Numbered from the stretch's first letter, positions 33,681 to 44,883 are shown. The stretch is DNA of 64,000 bases from Cycas panzhihuaensis (GCA_023213395.1 CM041465.1:189293741-189357740), one strand, 5' to 3'. Program-made: numbers and translations. Notes: a model not told the origin generated them from the letters alone.

Positions 33681-34390
33681 AAATAATATCATGGAACATT
33701 AAAGGACTGAACGCCCCCTCGAAACAGAGAATTTTTAGGGATATGAGGGATAGACACCACCCAGATTTAATGTTTTTATAGGAAACAAAGCTAAGCGAGG
33801 AGAATGGTCCAAGGATCAGAAATAAAATATGGAGGAAAGTGGAGGGCATAGATGTAGGCTATGCTTAAGGAGATGGGGGTCTAATGGTGCTATGGTATTT
33901 GAATGTTTGGTCTAGAGAAATTTATTTGGTGGAGGAATCCTTTGTTTCTCTGTGGCTAACTCATAGAAGTAACAATCTAAGATGGCTAGCCACTAATGTC
34001 TATGCCCCAAACCTTCAAGAGGCTTGGAAGAGGTTATGGGATAGAATATTGGAAGTCCACAAGGACTGTGGAGCCCTTTGGCTTTTGGCAGTGGACTTCA
34101 ATGTGGCATTGTGCCCATGAGATAAAAGATGGGGTACAGATGGTTAGACCAGTAGTATGAATGAGTTCGAGGGCTTCCTACAACAGGGGGGTTTTGAGGA
34201 TGTGAAGCTTAGTGGGGCATCATTCACTTGGTCTAATAAGCATCTTGGGGATTGTCTAATACAAATCAGACTAGATAGGGTGTTGGTCAATTATGACTGG
34301 CTGAGGTGCTTTAAGGGCTTTACCCTGGAGGCTTTGCCAAGAATAAGTTTTGATCACTCTCCACTCTTATTTCAATTTTTTAGATCTGGG
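33677..34390 (+). pseudogene. LINE-B ORF2 endonuclease, decayed
   Basis: The ATG at 33677 overlaps the ORF1 stop. The reading gives MKIISWNIKGLNAPSKQ, L-stop-ETKL (the Gln before the catalytic Glu is TAG), LATNVYAPN, LAVDFNVALCP (the G-D-x-N box altered to V-D-F-N), GASFTWSNK, IRLDRVLVNYDW and a FDHSPLL terminal motif near 34350. Stops include TAG and TGA. The domain is recognisable but dead. Confidence 0.9.
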
Positions 34391-36500
34391 AAAATATAAT
34401 GGGTCTCCTTTTAGGTTCGAAATGATGTGGCTTAGACACCCCAAATTCTGTAACAAGATTGAGGAATGGTGGGGTGTTCAAATACGTGGCCACGCCATGT
34501 ATAGATTCTCGAAGAAATTAGATTGGGTAAAAAGGCAAGTAAAAGTATGGAATAAGGAAGTTTTCCAAAACATCCAGGTACTCAAGGACAAAACCATCAT
34601 GGATCTTAAAGAGATAGAGGATAGGATACAGCGGGAGTGCAGATCCATAGATCTTGACAAGACAGAGAAGGAATTGGTCGAAAGCATGGAGGAGATCCTT
34701 AACAAAGAGGAAATACACTGGAGGCAAAAATCTAGGGCATTATGGTTGGCCAAAGGTAATAGAAATACTAAATTCTTCTACATAACCACTGTTAAGCATA
34801 GAGCAAGCAACGGAATAACTAACTTTCAAAGAGAAGACAACTCGATAGTAAACTTGACGGAAGACATGAAGGAACTGGCTAGAGACTACTTCAAGGATTT
34901 ATTTACCAAGTCACAGGATGGTGATAAGGATATAAGAAAGGACTTCCTAAGTAATATTCCCAGATTGGTGAATGATTCTCAAAATGTAAGATTGTCAACT
35001 CCTTTTACATAGGATGAGGTTAGAAAGGCTCTCTTTGGTATGAAGAGAGACAAAGCTCTGAGCCCTGATGGATTTCCTCTAGGGTTCTTTCAAGAGTTTT
35101 GGGATATCATAAAGAGTGACCTCATGGAGGCTCTATAAGAATTCTACATAAATCACAAGATTCTTTAGGAATGGTAGGCTACATTCCTCGTCCTTGTCCC
35201 TAAAAATGAAGGGGCAAAGAGAATGGAGGAGTATCGACCTATTAGCCTCTGCAATATTAAATATAAGATTATAACCAAGGTTCTAGCCAATAGATTAAAG
35301 AAGATCATGCCAAATATTATCTCTCAGAACCAGGATGGTTTCCTCTAGGGAAGACAAATCTATGACGGCTTCATAGTGGTCCATGAAATAATCCATTCAG
35401 TCAAGGAAAGGAAGGAGCCTGCAATACTCATTAAGATCGACCTCATAAATCCCTTCAATAGAGTCTCTTGGGATTGCCTCTTAGAATGTCTAGAGGCATT
35501 TGGCTTTGGGGCTTTATGGTGGTCTTAGATCAAGCTCTGCATAGGTAGCCTGTAATACTCAATCATTATCAATAGATCCTCTTCTAGGTTTTTGCCAGAT
35601 TTTAGGGGATTGAGACAAGGCGACCCTCTCTCTCCCTTTCTCTACATAACTATGGCTGAAATGTTGGGCAGAACTATAGAGGCAGTAAGAAGACAAGGGA
35701 TTATTAAAGGTATAAAAATGACAACAGGGGTGGACAATGTCGTCGACCACCAATTCATTGATGACAATATCTTCTTAGGGAAGGCAGCCATTAAAGAGAC
35801 ATGTAAATTCAAGGAGATCTTGGGATTTTTTGAGAGGGCAATGAATCAGAAGATCGGCTTGAATAAAAGTAACATCTACTTTATAAACACCCTAGGAGGC
35901 ACCTAGGGTAGGATAAGTAGGATCTTAGAGATGGGCATTAAGAAGCTCCCCACAACTTATCTTAGTTTACCTCTCTTTGATGGTAAAATGTTTAAGGAAA
36001 TGTGGAACCCCCTTATCGACAAGATGCAAAGAAAGTTGGCTGGTTGGAAAGGTGCTCTTCTAAGTCTAGTAGGGAAGCTACAACTAGTGGATTCTATGCT
36101 TCAGAGTATTCTAGTATACTAGATGACTATCTTTAGATTATCGTCTGGAATCTCGTCTACTATAGAAACCATCCATAAGAGATTATGATGGTCAGGGATA
36201 GAGGACAAAGATAGGATACACTTGGTGAGATGGAATAAAGTCTGTACTCTAAAATGGACTCATGGCCTTAGTTTAAGAAGGATTCCAACTTTTAATATTG
36301 CTCTTAGGGCCAAGTTGGGTTGGCATCTTATCAAAGGGGGTGAGAGACTATGGGAGCGGATTCTCACATGAAAATATCCTCAAGGAGGTTCTCTCATCGA
36401 AAACCATCCATCCTTAGTTAGCTCTTCTATATGGAGAAGCATCCTTAAAGCATGGAATGCTGTCAGAGAAGGGCTAAAATGGAGATTGGGATATGAAAGC
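34391..36500 (+). pseudogene. LINE-B ORF2 linker and reverse transcriptase, decayed
   Basis: The linker (34350-35012, open for 220 codons) reads GHAMYRFSKKLDWVKRQVKV and RNTKFFYITTVKH. The RT then reads PDGFPLGFFQEFWDIIK, EYRPISLCNIKYKI, LANRLKK, DGF-stop-GRQI, IKIDLINPFNRVSW (the conserved KAFDRV region with Asp changed to Asn), GLRQGDPLSPFLYI (35600-35640), HQFIDDNIFLG (35750-35780, Asp pair intact), YLSLPLFDGKM and LAGWKGALLS. The stops are predominantly TAG. Many fall at positions where LINE-A has Trp or Gln, for example V-Y-stop-M near 36120 and K-F-stop-EDTWC near 36515. Confidence 0.92.
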
Positions 36501-36599
36501 ACCATTAAGTTCTAGGAGGATACGTGGTGCTATGACAAGGCCTTAAAGCAACACCCAGACCTAGTTAGTATCTAGGATCCCTGTTTAAGGTTATATGGT

Positions 36600-37230
36600 T
36601 CCTTCGTGAAGGATTATTGGACAGGGATAGGGAGAGATAGAAGCTGGAGAAACTTCAAGGAATTCCAGAGGGAGAAGCTTCTTCAGGATGGCCTCTCCAA
36701 AATCAAAAGGATTTTGAGTGAAAGCTATATTCTTAGGATGACCTCCTCAGACACTGTTGTATGGCCCTTAAACCCATCTGGGGAGTATGCTTCCAAATAG
36801 GGTTAATACTTCTTATGCCTGGTAAGAGGAGACTAGAGGAATGAATTATTAGAAGGTGTATGGAATCTCTCACTTATCCCTAAGATTGTAATTTTTTGGT
36901 GGATCTGTTTGAGGAATAAAATTCTTACTGTGGATAACCTCAAAAAGAGAGGTTTCCATATGACCAATAGGTGTATTCTATGCTACAAAGGTGAAGAATC
37001 CATGGACCATATCTTACTTGGATACCCATATTCGAGAGAGGTATGGGTGTTGCTATTGGATAAACTAAAGGTGTGCTAGACCTTTTCCGAAAAGGTAGCC
37101 GATTAATGGTCCGCTTGGCAAAGCCCATTCAGAAGCAAAGTCTTAAGCAGTATTTAGAAGAGTGCATTTCCAATACTGTCATAGAACATATAGAAGGAAA
37201 GAAATAGAAGAATCTTCTAGGGGAGCCAGA
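36600..37230 (+). pseudogene. LINE-B ORF2 connector and zf-RVT, decayed
   Basis: The open piece at 36606-36800 reads MKDYWTGIGRDRSWRNF, matching the LINE-A connector (VKDYWVGQGKDRRWRSF). Beyond it come a PKIVIFWWICLRNKI-like segment and CILCYKGEESMDHILL (36970-37015), the zf-RVT domain. Here the last Cys is Tyr (GYPYS). Confidence 0.85.
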
Positions 37231-37895
37231 TGGACCAGTATGCTATCTTTAGAAAAATCTCCATGGACGTTAGGGAGAATGTCAGAAACATTAAGGAGAA
37301 ACATACCACCTTGACAGAAAATAGGATCCTACTAAAGTGGGACATAAAGCCAGTATATGAGGCCACCAAGGTAAGATTTAGTTATTGGCTACCTCCTAAG
37401 GAATCCTGGCTAAAAATCAACTTTGATGGTGCTTCAAAAGGGAACCCCAGAGAAGCTGGGGGAGGGGGCATATGTAGAGATAACCTTAGAAACCCTATAT
37501 GGTCCTTCACGGATGATTATGACCACCAAACGGACCACTTTACAGAAATGTATGCTATGCTTAAAGCCATTGACTTAGGCCTAGAAGGAGGTTCCGGGTG
37601 ATTGGTAATTGAGGGGGACTCAGAGAGAGTCATTAATTCACTAAAAGGCTCGACCCTCCCAGATTGGAGATTTCAATCCATGATCAATGATACGAAGGAG
37701 AGTCTTAAGGGTTTGGAAGAAGTCTGCATAAGGCACATGTTAAGAGAGGGAAACAAAGCGGCTAAATTTTTAGCAAACTGGGGTGTTAGGCAAAAGGAAG
37801 ACACCATTTGGAGGTATGATTTCCCTAAGGATCACATGGTTCTGGTTGATAAAGATAGGGTCCGAGATAGCTATCCATGGGGCTTGTCCTGGTGA
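37230..37895 (+). pseudogene. LINE-B ORF2 RNase H, nearly open
   Basis: Two open pieces in one frame are separated by a single TGA (37599-37601). They read KINFDGASKGNPREAGGGG (first Asp), FTEMYAMLKAI (Glu), LVIEGDSERVI (Asp) and REGNKAAKFLANWGV near the end (the last Asp of the LINE-A motif is Lys here). The ORF ends at TGA at about 37895, and a short 3' UTR follows. Confidence 0.9.
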
Positions 37896-38021
37896 AATAG
37901 TTTCCTTACCTAGACTGTGGGGATGTCACAGTCATCTATGACTAGGAAGCCTAAAGATTATTGATGTACTAAGTTGTGGGACCCTGTTTCAAACCCACTT
38001 ATAATTCATTTTTACCTTATC

Positions 38022-38036
38022 AAAAAAAAAAAAAAA
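38022..38036 (+). repeat. Poly-A tail of LINE-B
   Basis: Fifteen A follow the terminal motif TTTTTACCTTATC. This marks the 3' end of the LINE. Confidence 0.9.
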
Positions 38037-39149
38037 TCTGATTTTTAGTTTTGCATAGGGTTCAAAGATCCTTTTTGGAGCTCTTACTACTCCAATTATG
38101 ATAGAACCCTTAGCGACAACTTTTGTGTGAGTGATTATTGTTTAGATTTGTGATTTGTCCATCATCTCATAGATTTGAAAAATATTAAAAAATAGTAGTA
38201 GTTTCTTTTAAGAATCTCACTTCTCTCTATATTATTCATCACTTTTTCTAAGAGAATTGGTTGCATGCATCAAAGTTGAAGTATATTAGCTAAGTTTGTA
38301 TGTTGATTGATCTCTTTTAAAAGAAACTTACATAAAAATCATATAGCAAATTTCAGATTTTGAGTAGTATCACTTCCTTTTAAGTGAAATGTGCATATTG
38401 TATGTAGGAAAGTTATTTTATAATTGAATATGCATCTTTCATTTTAGAAACAAAAAAATAAAAAAGAAAGAAAAAAAACCTTACATGCATTGTTTCCAAT
38501 TTTCTTTCTTTAAAAAAAAAAAATAAATAAAAAGGTTTATATGAGTTTGACCTTATAGTTTCTTTGATTATATAGATTCACTTTCCTCTCTTAGTCTTGT
38601 CTCTTTGCTATCATATCAAAATCTAGAAACAAGAATAAAACATAAAGAAATATAAAGTAACTACAAATACCATTCAAAGGGAGAAAAGACAATGAAAAGA
38701 AAGACAAAAATAGTGAACTCAAACTAAGACAAGAAACCAAAATAAGATAAGACAACTTTGCATTAGCTTACGCTCTCTTACATCTTAGTAAAACTCAAAA
38801 GGTCAAAATGATCACATGAGAGGAGTCCCTAGGTAGGACATTAAGGATATTATCAGTGCAGTTTCAAACTTAGAACTCCTTTATCAAGTTATGTAGGTTA
38901 GTGAATTCTATCACCCTATTTCATATCCACACATTTCATTGTATCCACTCACACTTAGGTAGACAACACTACTAGGTGAAGACTCCTCCTTATGAGTTGG
39001 GAAAAGATGGTCCCTTGGGTCTTCTTGAGCTTCTTATCTCCTAAGTTTAATTAAAAAAGGAATTAATAGATATTAAATTTAGATCCCCTCTAATCCCTAA
39101 CCCTCTTTCATTATGTTGCCCCCCATTTCCTAAGATCTCATCATTTCTT
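38037..39149. other. Unassigned sequence between LINE-B and LINE-D
   Basis: AT-rich with A-rich simple stretches near 38450-38535. No domain was recognised. If LINE-B inserted into Copia C, this should contain Copia C gag on the minus strand, but I could not read it as such. Confidence 0.4.
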
Positions 39150-40424
39150 ATTTCTTGTTATGGGGCCTAAACCCCCTCTATCCCTAAGGGTTTATTGGCT
39201 CCCTTGGTTGATTTGTGAAGTTGCTTCCCTTTCTTGCACTAGCCTTAGAGGGGGCCTGCTGACTCTCTTTTCAGTCCTAAAGTATGGGCCCTTAACTTGG
39301 TTTGGTTCTTTGTACCCCTCATGAGTACCTTTAATTTTCTACATCTTCTCTGTTTTTTCTTGATCCTCTTACCTGTCACCAAGGATAGGGCCTTCATTAT
39401 GAGGGGTATACTCCTCCTTTATTACGGTCTCCTTACCTTTGTTGGTTATCTTCATTTTGACCATATGTATCAGGGATTAGGTTGGAGTCAGGGTCCTCCT
39501 AGCCTCCTCTTTCTCTTCTTCCTCCCCAACTTCAAAGAGGGTATCTTCCTCTTCTAGGTTTAACACCTTTCCCCCCTTAGGCAGATCCTCTTCTAGATTC
39601 TTCACAACTTTAGGCGCTCCTGAGTGTTTAGCTTATTTTTTGTTGTGCTCTCCCTTATCCATTTAAGGGATTTCCTCCCTCTCTTTCTTTTGTTATCCTA
39701 GGCATTTATATTTTAGGCATCTTACATTGTTGAGTTTATACACTACCCTCTGCTCCTTACTCTAACCTTCCCTATCTATTTTCACTTGTTCAGGAAGAGG
39801 TCTATCCATTCTAGCCAAGGCACAAAATCTAGCATTCGCAAGCCATCTTTTATTTCTATTTGTTGAATCTACTACCAATAAAGGACCTATAATCTTTTAT
39901 ATTCTTCTTATTATATTCATATCCTATGCTTGTAAAGGGAACCCATGAAACTAGACCCAAAGAGGAATTTGCTTAATGGACCCTTCATCCTAATCGAAAT
40001 CTGGGTGATACTTCTCAAGAAGGATTACTTTTCTCCCTATCATCCATGGGGCCTTGGGTAAAACATTGATCATATCCTCTTCATATGTAAATTTGAAGAG
40101 CATGCAACCCTTAGGAAGTGCTATTACCTCCACTGATCCTTTTAGTTTCTACCTTGTCCCTACCCATTTCTTGTTAGGGTCTACACTGGGTTTGGGGCCC
40201 AAGAAACATTCTACCAAGGAGTACCCCCAATACTTATCCATGTGGTTAGAAATCCTCTTAGGGATAGGGATCCTAGTTGAGTTCTCCTCTATTATTGGAT
40301 TAATATCAATTAGATCCTCTACTTAATTTCTTAGGGATTCTAGATATGATTTCCCCTAATTAAAAGTCTGGTTGGAGTTATATCTAAGGGTCTGAACTAG
40401 AGTTTGTTCCTAATTATTTTTCAT
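39150..40424 (-). pseudogene. LINE-D ORF1, decayed
   Basis: The start is at the ATG at 40424. The minus strand reads GKSYLESLRN, INPIIEENSTRIPIPKRI, KYWGYSLVECFLGPKPSVDP, EVIALPKGCMLFKFTYEEDM, APWMIGRKVILLEKYHPDFD, PLWV-stop-FHGFPLQA-stop, KIIGPLLVVDS, ANARFCALARMDRPLPEQV and, near 39215-39265, V-S-R-P-P-L-R-L-V-Q-E-R-E-A-T, the conserved ORF1 C-terminal block. Several stops align with Trp or Gln of LINE-A. The zinc knuckle near 39690-39740 is eroded. The ORF2 start is not found. Confidence 0.85.
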
Positions 40425-40977
40425 GTTCCTTGGGATCTCTATTAAAATTATTACAAAACTTCAAATAAAGCTTGCATTTTATAGAAGGTCTTACCCGAAA
40501 TAGGATTCCTATCATAATCCTTATGATTCTAATGAAAGAAAACTTTGTCTTTTGCCTCTAGTCTTAACTAGGGATTATACCTTGGCCTTTACTCTTCTCT
40601 CTTCCTGATCTAAGCTCCAGCTTTCAATCCTACCTCATTCCCTCCTCTGATACCTAATGCCCTCCATAGATAGGTATTTGCTTCCATGGTTCTTTACCTC
40701 TTTATCTTGGGCATCACTACCTCTTCACAGATCTATCATTGTTCTAAGCTCCTCTAATCATGACGCAAGTCTAGTAAGTCTTCTACCTCCTGAATGTTCT
40801 CAACGGGGCTTGGCCATCTCCTGTGGTACTTGCTAGGGTCAAGCCCCTTATCTTTAATATCCCGAAGTATCCTAAAGTCAAGGAATATAATGCCAATAAC
40901 AAACCCTAGTCATCGCAACTACTCTTCAATTGTCATAGATCTTCATTCCCTCAATAGCACCATATTAAGGTCTGATG
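39150..40977 (-). mobile_element. LINE-D: 5' part of an L1-type LINE (ORF1 only)
   Basis: A minus-strand LINE fragment holding a 5' UTR (40425-40977) and ORF1, but no ORF2. The unusual point is that the 3' part is missing, whereas LINE fragments normally lack the 5' part. Its right end abuts a truncated LTR (Copia D, starting at 40978). It could have been cut by later deletion or by an unrecognised insertion at about 39150. Confidence 0.8.
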
Positions 40978-41120
40978 TTCTTTAACATCAATACTATTAT
41001 AAAATTATTATCCTTTTGATCAATATGGATTGAATACAATGATTTGAATGTGCATTTGAATATGGATATAGATTAATTTATGTGTTCATTGCTTTGCTCT
41101 CATCTCCATTAAATTTTTCA
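40978..41120 (+). repeat. 5' LTR of Copia D, truncated
   Basis: Matches 44741-44883 (ACAATACTATTATAAAAT..., GATTGAATACAATGATTTGA...). The first ~170 bp seen in the 3' LTR are absent. LINE-D begins at this breakpoint. Confidence 0.85.
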
Positions 41121-41162
41121 TTTGGTATTAGAGCCTTCTATATGACATTTGGTATCAGAGCA
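41119..41162 (+). other. Duplicated primer binding site of Copia D
   Basis: CATTTGGTATTAGAGC (41119-41134) and CATTTGGTATCAGAGC (41146-41161) are spaced exactly 27 bp apart. The second is a perfect initiator tRNA-Met site, and the first carries one C-to-T change. This looks like a tandem duplication of the LTR/primer junction. Confidence 0.85.
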
Positions 41163-43782
41163 TACTTGTAGACTATACAAAACCTACAGAACTATGAAAT
41201 AATTTTACTACATATTTATTATAGTTTGATACTTGTTGATAAATATTTCATTCACTCTTTTGTAGATTCTTTCTCTAGAATACATAGTCTCCTTTACGTG
41301 ATTATAGGCTATTCTCTCCTTTAAAATTTACTTGTTCCACTAACATTATTTGACTCCTTTATGTGAAAGATTTGTAAGTGCATAAATAGTATAAGTCTAA
41401 TGAGCTCTTGATAATGACCAAAGTGAATTAGATTTTGATTCCATTATTGAGGTTGTAACTAGGGATACTATTGAGGTGAAGGGTCTTGTCAATGTTGAGA
41501 TTGTTGTACATATTAGACACCTTACTAAGACTGTGCATTTGGGTAAGCAGTGATACCAGATTGTGTAGGATATACGGTAGAAGAAATCACTAATTGCTTG
41601 TGGATCATTGACTCCCTCTTGTTACCTATGTGGTTATTCTATGTGTACCATTACCTCTATGTCTACCATGGCCTTTGTGTCTCTACCCCTCTTCATAGAA
41701 CTGCTCTCTATGTCCTCTCTATGTGGCTTCACCCCCCTAGTCTACCTCTCTCTAGCTACCCACCCTCAGTCTCTGTGCTCTCATGGCACCCACATGTAAG
41801 CTACGTACTCCCTCTCTATCCTCATCTATGTGGCCTCATGCTCATGTGCAGTTGATACTTGTGTGAGCTTTGTTACAAGGTTTGTATTTGCTTCATATTC
41901 ATGACCTAACGTGCTATATCACATGGCCTCCACTTGTGAGTAGAACCACTAGATTTCACATCCATCGTTCTGGTAAATTGGGGGCAAACCAATGGGAGGA
42001 TTCATGGCAACAGAACTCATAAGCATAATGCAGATTATATTTTTTTAATCTGTCATCTACATTTATATATATCTTAATATTATTTTTCTTTTAATCTAAT
42101 ATTTTCCTTAATTGATTATACTTTTTGATTGATTTCTTTTATTAATTTTGATAGATTTATCATAACAAATTTGCCTCTCTATTGCACGATTAATATTTAT
42201 GCATTTTTATTTTTTAAATACATTAATATCTTTTTTATATAGTTTTAAAAGGCTTAAATTAAATTTGATAAATTTTTGAAATCTGTTGTGTTTTAGTCTA
42301 GCCCCATTCACTTTACATTTTGGTCACATTGACCCCCTATGTGACCTTGTTTTTCATGTTAAGGAGGCAACTTTCAAATATGTATTAACTAGCTTTTATA
42401 ATTTTGGTTTTTAAAAGGATTAACTATATTCTATAAATTTTCAAGTCTATAGCCTCCTTTTGGACCTTAGTAGGTGCTCACATTAGTCCCCATGTGACCA
42501 AGGCCTTTTTGCCTAAGGGGCTTAACCACCCCTCCCCTGCCCCCCCTCTTTTAGTTTGTTTGTCATAAAAGGATCCTTATACTATTTATATTATATCTTG
42601 TGATCCAGGAGTCAATTTTTTGAACAGTTGTATATGTCAAAAAGGTATTTTGATTATCTACATAGTGAAGTAGTTTTTAATAAGATCTAAAACTATTTTA
42701 TAGGGTTTTGAGGCTGATGAATTTAAGGACTCTATTTGATCCTAGCTTGAGATATTTTTAAATATTTGAAGCAATTATTTCACTCTAACTTAGTAGACTT
42801 ATTTATTATTGAGCTGCTAATTAGTTGTTGATAGTTTTTTATTAGTTTTAGAGGCTCACAACAGAGTTTTATAGCTATTTAGCCCTACTTTAGCCTCCTA
42901 AAGAGAAGGAGCTTTGTTGGAAACAAAAGCTTCAAACTGGTGAACTAAAACTCCTTATAACTCTATTCTAAAGCTATCACTTTATCTTTTACCTTATAAA
43001 TTTGATTCTAAAGCTCTTTTTAAGGCATATTTTCTTCTCATTTAAAGTCATTTTTGCCTCTTTAAAGAATTTACTTAAAGTTACATTCAAAGTGAAATAA
43101 AGGAGTATATTTTAGGATCACTTTCATAAGCATACCTTGCATTTTTCTTTAGATTAAAAGAGTTCATATAGAAGAATATTTATTGCTTATTTATTCTTAA
43201 CGATTTCATCTATATAGTAAAATAAATAGAAGGCTCATTTTGCTTAATTTCAACTCTCAAAAGTATTTCAATGCGTATTTAGCTACATAAGATCATTTAA
43301 ATGTGCTTCATTCCCTCTTAAAGATTATTTGAATCCTTGTGGAAGTTTGTTTTGCAAAAATATTTATTGAATCTAATTTAAAAGGATATACTCTTTTTTA
43401 TTACTAAGTTATCTTTTCATTAATTAAGAAGGCATCTATTTGAAAGTTCATATATATTTTAAGTTATTTTTTGGCTCATTAGTAAAGCATTCTTCAAAGT
43501 TGATTTAAGGCCATACGGTGCATTACATTATATTATATTGCTCATTTCATAGGACTTTATTTTTTAAGGTTTACATATATTATTTTGAAAGGATAATTGA
43601 TTATATATTTATTTCATTTTGAAGGAGAACATTTAAATTACATTATTTTTATTTAAAAAGAGATATACTTTTTATCTCATTACCTAGTTACATTCTTCTC
43701 ATTGATTAAGAATGAATCTAGTTAAAAAATCATGTGAAAGGAGTTTTATTAATTATTTCAAGTTTATTTCTTATTAGATATT
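41163..43782 (+). other. Copia D leader
   Basis: A 2.6-kb non-coding leader. A pyrimidine-rich part at about 41600-41860 repeats CTATGTGGC/CTCTATGTC-like units. It yields a 101-codon chance frame, Leu/Pro/Ser-rich and probably not a gene. The remainder is AT-rich without coding signal. Confidence 0.55.
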
Positions 43783-44316
43783 ATGATTAATAAGATCATA
43801 GTGTTTATAATAGCAACTTATCTAAATGACATGATAATTCCAATATTTGATGGCACTAGGTTTTTACTTTGGAAAATTTTGATGAAAACACTCCTTATCT
43901 CTAAAAATCTATGGAATTATATGAATGATAGTTATCATGATTTAAGCTTCAATTCTACTTTAGAGAAAGAACAAATATTTAAAGAAAATATAAAAAGGGA
44001 TAATGAGGCTTTAGCATTAATTCTTTGTATAATAAATGACATTATATTCACTAGTATTTGTGAAATAACCACTTTTAAAACTACATGGGATACCTTAGAA
44101 TTAATTTATATGGGAGATACTTTAGATCTAGATGATACTAATTATATTTATGATGATTTTCATATGGGACAGATGTTAAAGCAGGTAAACATTGTTAAAT
44201 TAGCTAATGTTATATGTACTATTGAAGATTCCAATAAAATTAATGATCACATTGTTGTATTTGATGAGGTTATGTGTACCTTTGGCTTGATTGACTCTAA
44301 TAAGAAAAAAGATTAA
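43783..44316 (+). CDS. UBN2-type gag protein of Copia D, 177-codon open frame
   Basis: Gag would form the capsid that packages element RNA. The ATG at 43783 starts an uninterrupted frame. Near residue 20 it reads IPIFDGTRFLLWKILMKTLL, the F-D-G-x-N-[FY]-x-x-W-[KS] start of UBN2/DUF4219 gag. Near residues 65-75 is DNEALALILCIINDIIF, and near 95-105 TTFKTTWDTLEL, both standard UBN2 helices. No zinc knuckle is seen. It is the only coding region of its element and is notable for lacking internal stops in a window where nearly all other coding remains are broken. It may be merely a chance survivor. Confidence 0.75.
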   Translation: MINKIIVFIIATYLNDMIIPIFDGTRFLLWKILMKTLLISKNLWNYMNDSYHDLSFNSTLEKEQIFKENIKRDNEALALILCIINDIIFTSICEITTFKTTWDTLELIYMGDTLDLDDTNYIYDDFHMGQMLKQVNIVKLANVICTIEDSNKINDHIVVFDEVMCTFGLIDSNKKKD

Positions 44317-44325
44317 GAAGATAAA

Positions 44326-44565
44326 GTGAAAGATGAAGCCACTCCTACTCATTTAAATCAAGTCACACCTATTTGGAAACCACTTGAACTATACTTTGTT
44401 AAAGATGACCACTTTGCAAGAATAATAATACAAGTTGATGATCACTTCAAGGATGGTCACAAAGCTAAAAGACATATATTTAATCTCTCTCTCAAAGTTT
44501 TCCTAAAGTATAAGTATCACAAGTTCAAAGAAAAGTTTCACAATCCATGTAATGAACATTAAGGG
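44326..44565 (+). pseudogene. Second frame of Copia D, ending before the purine tract
   Basis: A 78-codon open frame directly after the gag stop, in another frame. It is His/Lys-rich (GHKAKRHIF, KYKYHKFKEKFHNP) and ends 5 bp before the purine tract. It could be a basic C-terminal extension of gag after a frameshift. I recognise no family. Confidence 0.4.
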
Positions 44566-44570
44566 GAGAA
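44561..44570 (+). other. Polypurine tract of Copia D
   Basis: AAGGGGAGAA directly before the 3' LTR. Confidence 0.75.
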
Positions 44571-44883
44571 TATTAGATTAATATTCATTACCTTCTTGGG
44601 ACTATGCAAGTTGCACCAGCCATCAAGGTAATATTATTCTATTGCAAGTTATTTATTTTTTATATTATTTTAAATGGAGGTTGAGGCAAGCTCCTACCCA
44701 CCTCTGGAATATATAATCTTTGGGTCTAAAACTCCCAGTATTCTTAAACAACAATACTATTATAAAATCATTATCCTTTTGATCAATATAGATTGAATAC
44801 AATGATTTGAACATGCATTTGAATATGGCTATGGATTGATTTATGTATTCACTACTCCACTCTCATCTCCATTACATTCTTTA
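44571..44883 (+). repeat. 3' LTR of Copia D
   Basis: 313 bp from TATTAG (probably TGTTAG originally) to about CTTTA. The right edge is set by the end of similarity with 41120. Confidence 0.8.

Larger units (their letters stand above)
32885..38036 (+). mobile_element. LINE-B: 5'-truncated L1-type LINE
   Basis: A plus-strand LINE that begins inside the ORF1 zinc knuckle (G-H-L-P-Q-K-C at 32886-32906) and runs to a 15-base A tail (38022-38036). 5' truncation is the usual result of incomplete target-primed reverse transcription. ORF1 tail, endonuclease, linker, RT, zf-RVT and RNase H are all recognisable but carry many stops, mostly TAG. AAAAATCT on both sides (32877-32884 and 38032-38039) is a possible but weak target duplication, since it overlaps the A tail. 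Confidence 0.92.
40978..44883 (+). mobile_element. Copia D: gag-only LTR retrotransposon (TR-GAG-like), 5' LTR truncated
   Basis: A 3.9-kb plus-strand element. The 3' LTR is 44571-44883. The 5' LTR retains only its last ~143 bp (40978-41120). A primer site follows the 5' LTR in two tandem copies. The only coding region is a UBN2-type gag (43783-44313) and a short second frame ending just before the purine tract. No protease, integrase, RT or RNase H was seen. Plant elements with LTRs and only gag are known as TR-GAGs and must be mobilised in trans. It is possible that pol was lost by deletion in this copy only. Confidence 0.75.

Noticed and set aside
41550-41855. 101-codon Leu/Pro/Ser-rich frame that could look like a membrane peptide
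   Set aside because: It lies in a pyrimidine-rich tract with repeated CTATGT units. Its composition follows the DNA repeat, and no codon-level signal is seen.
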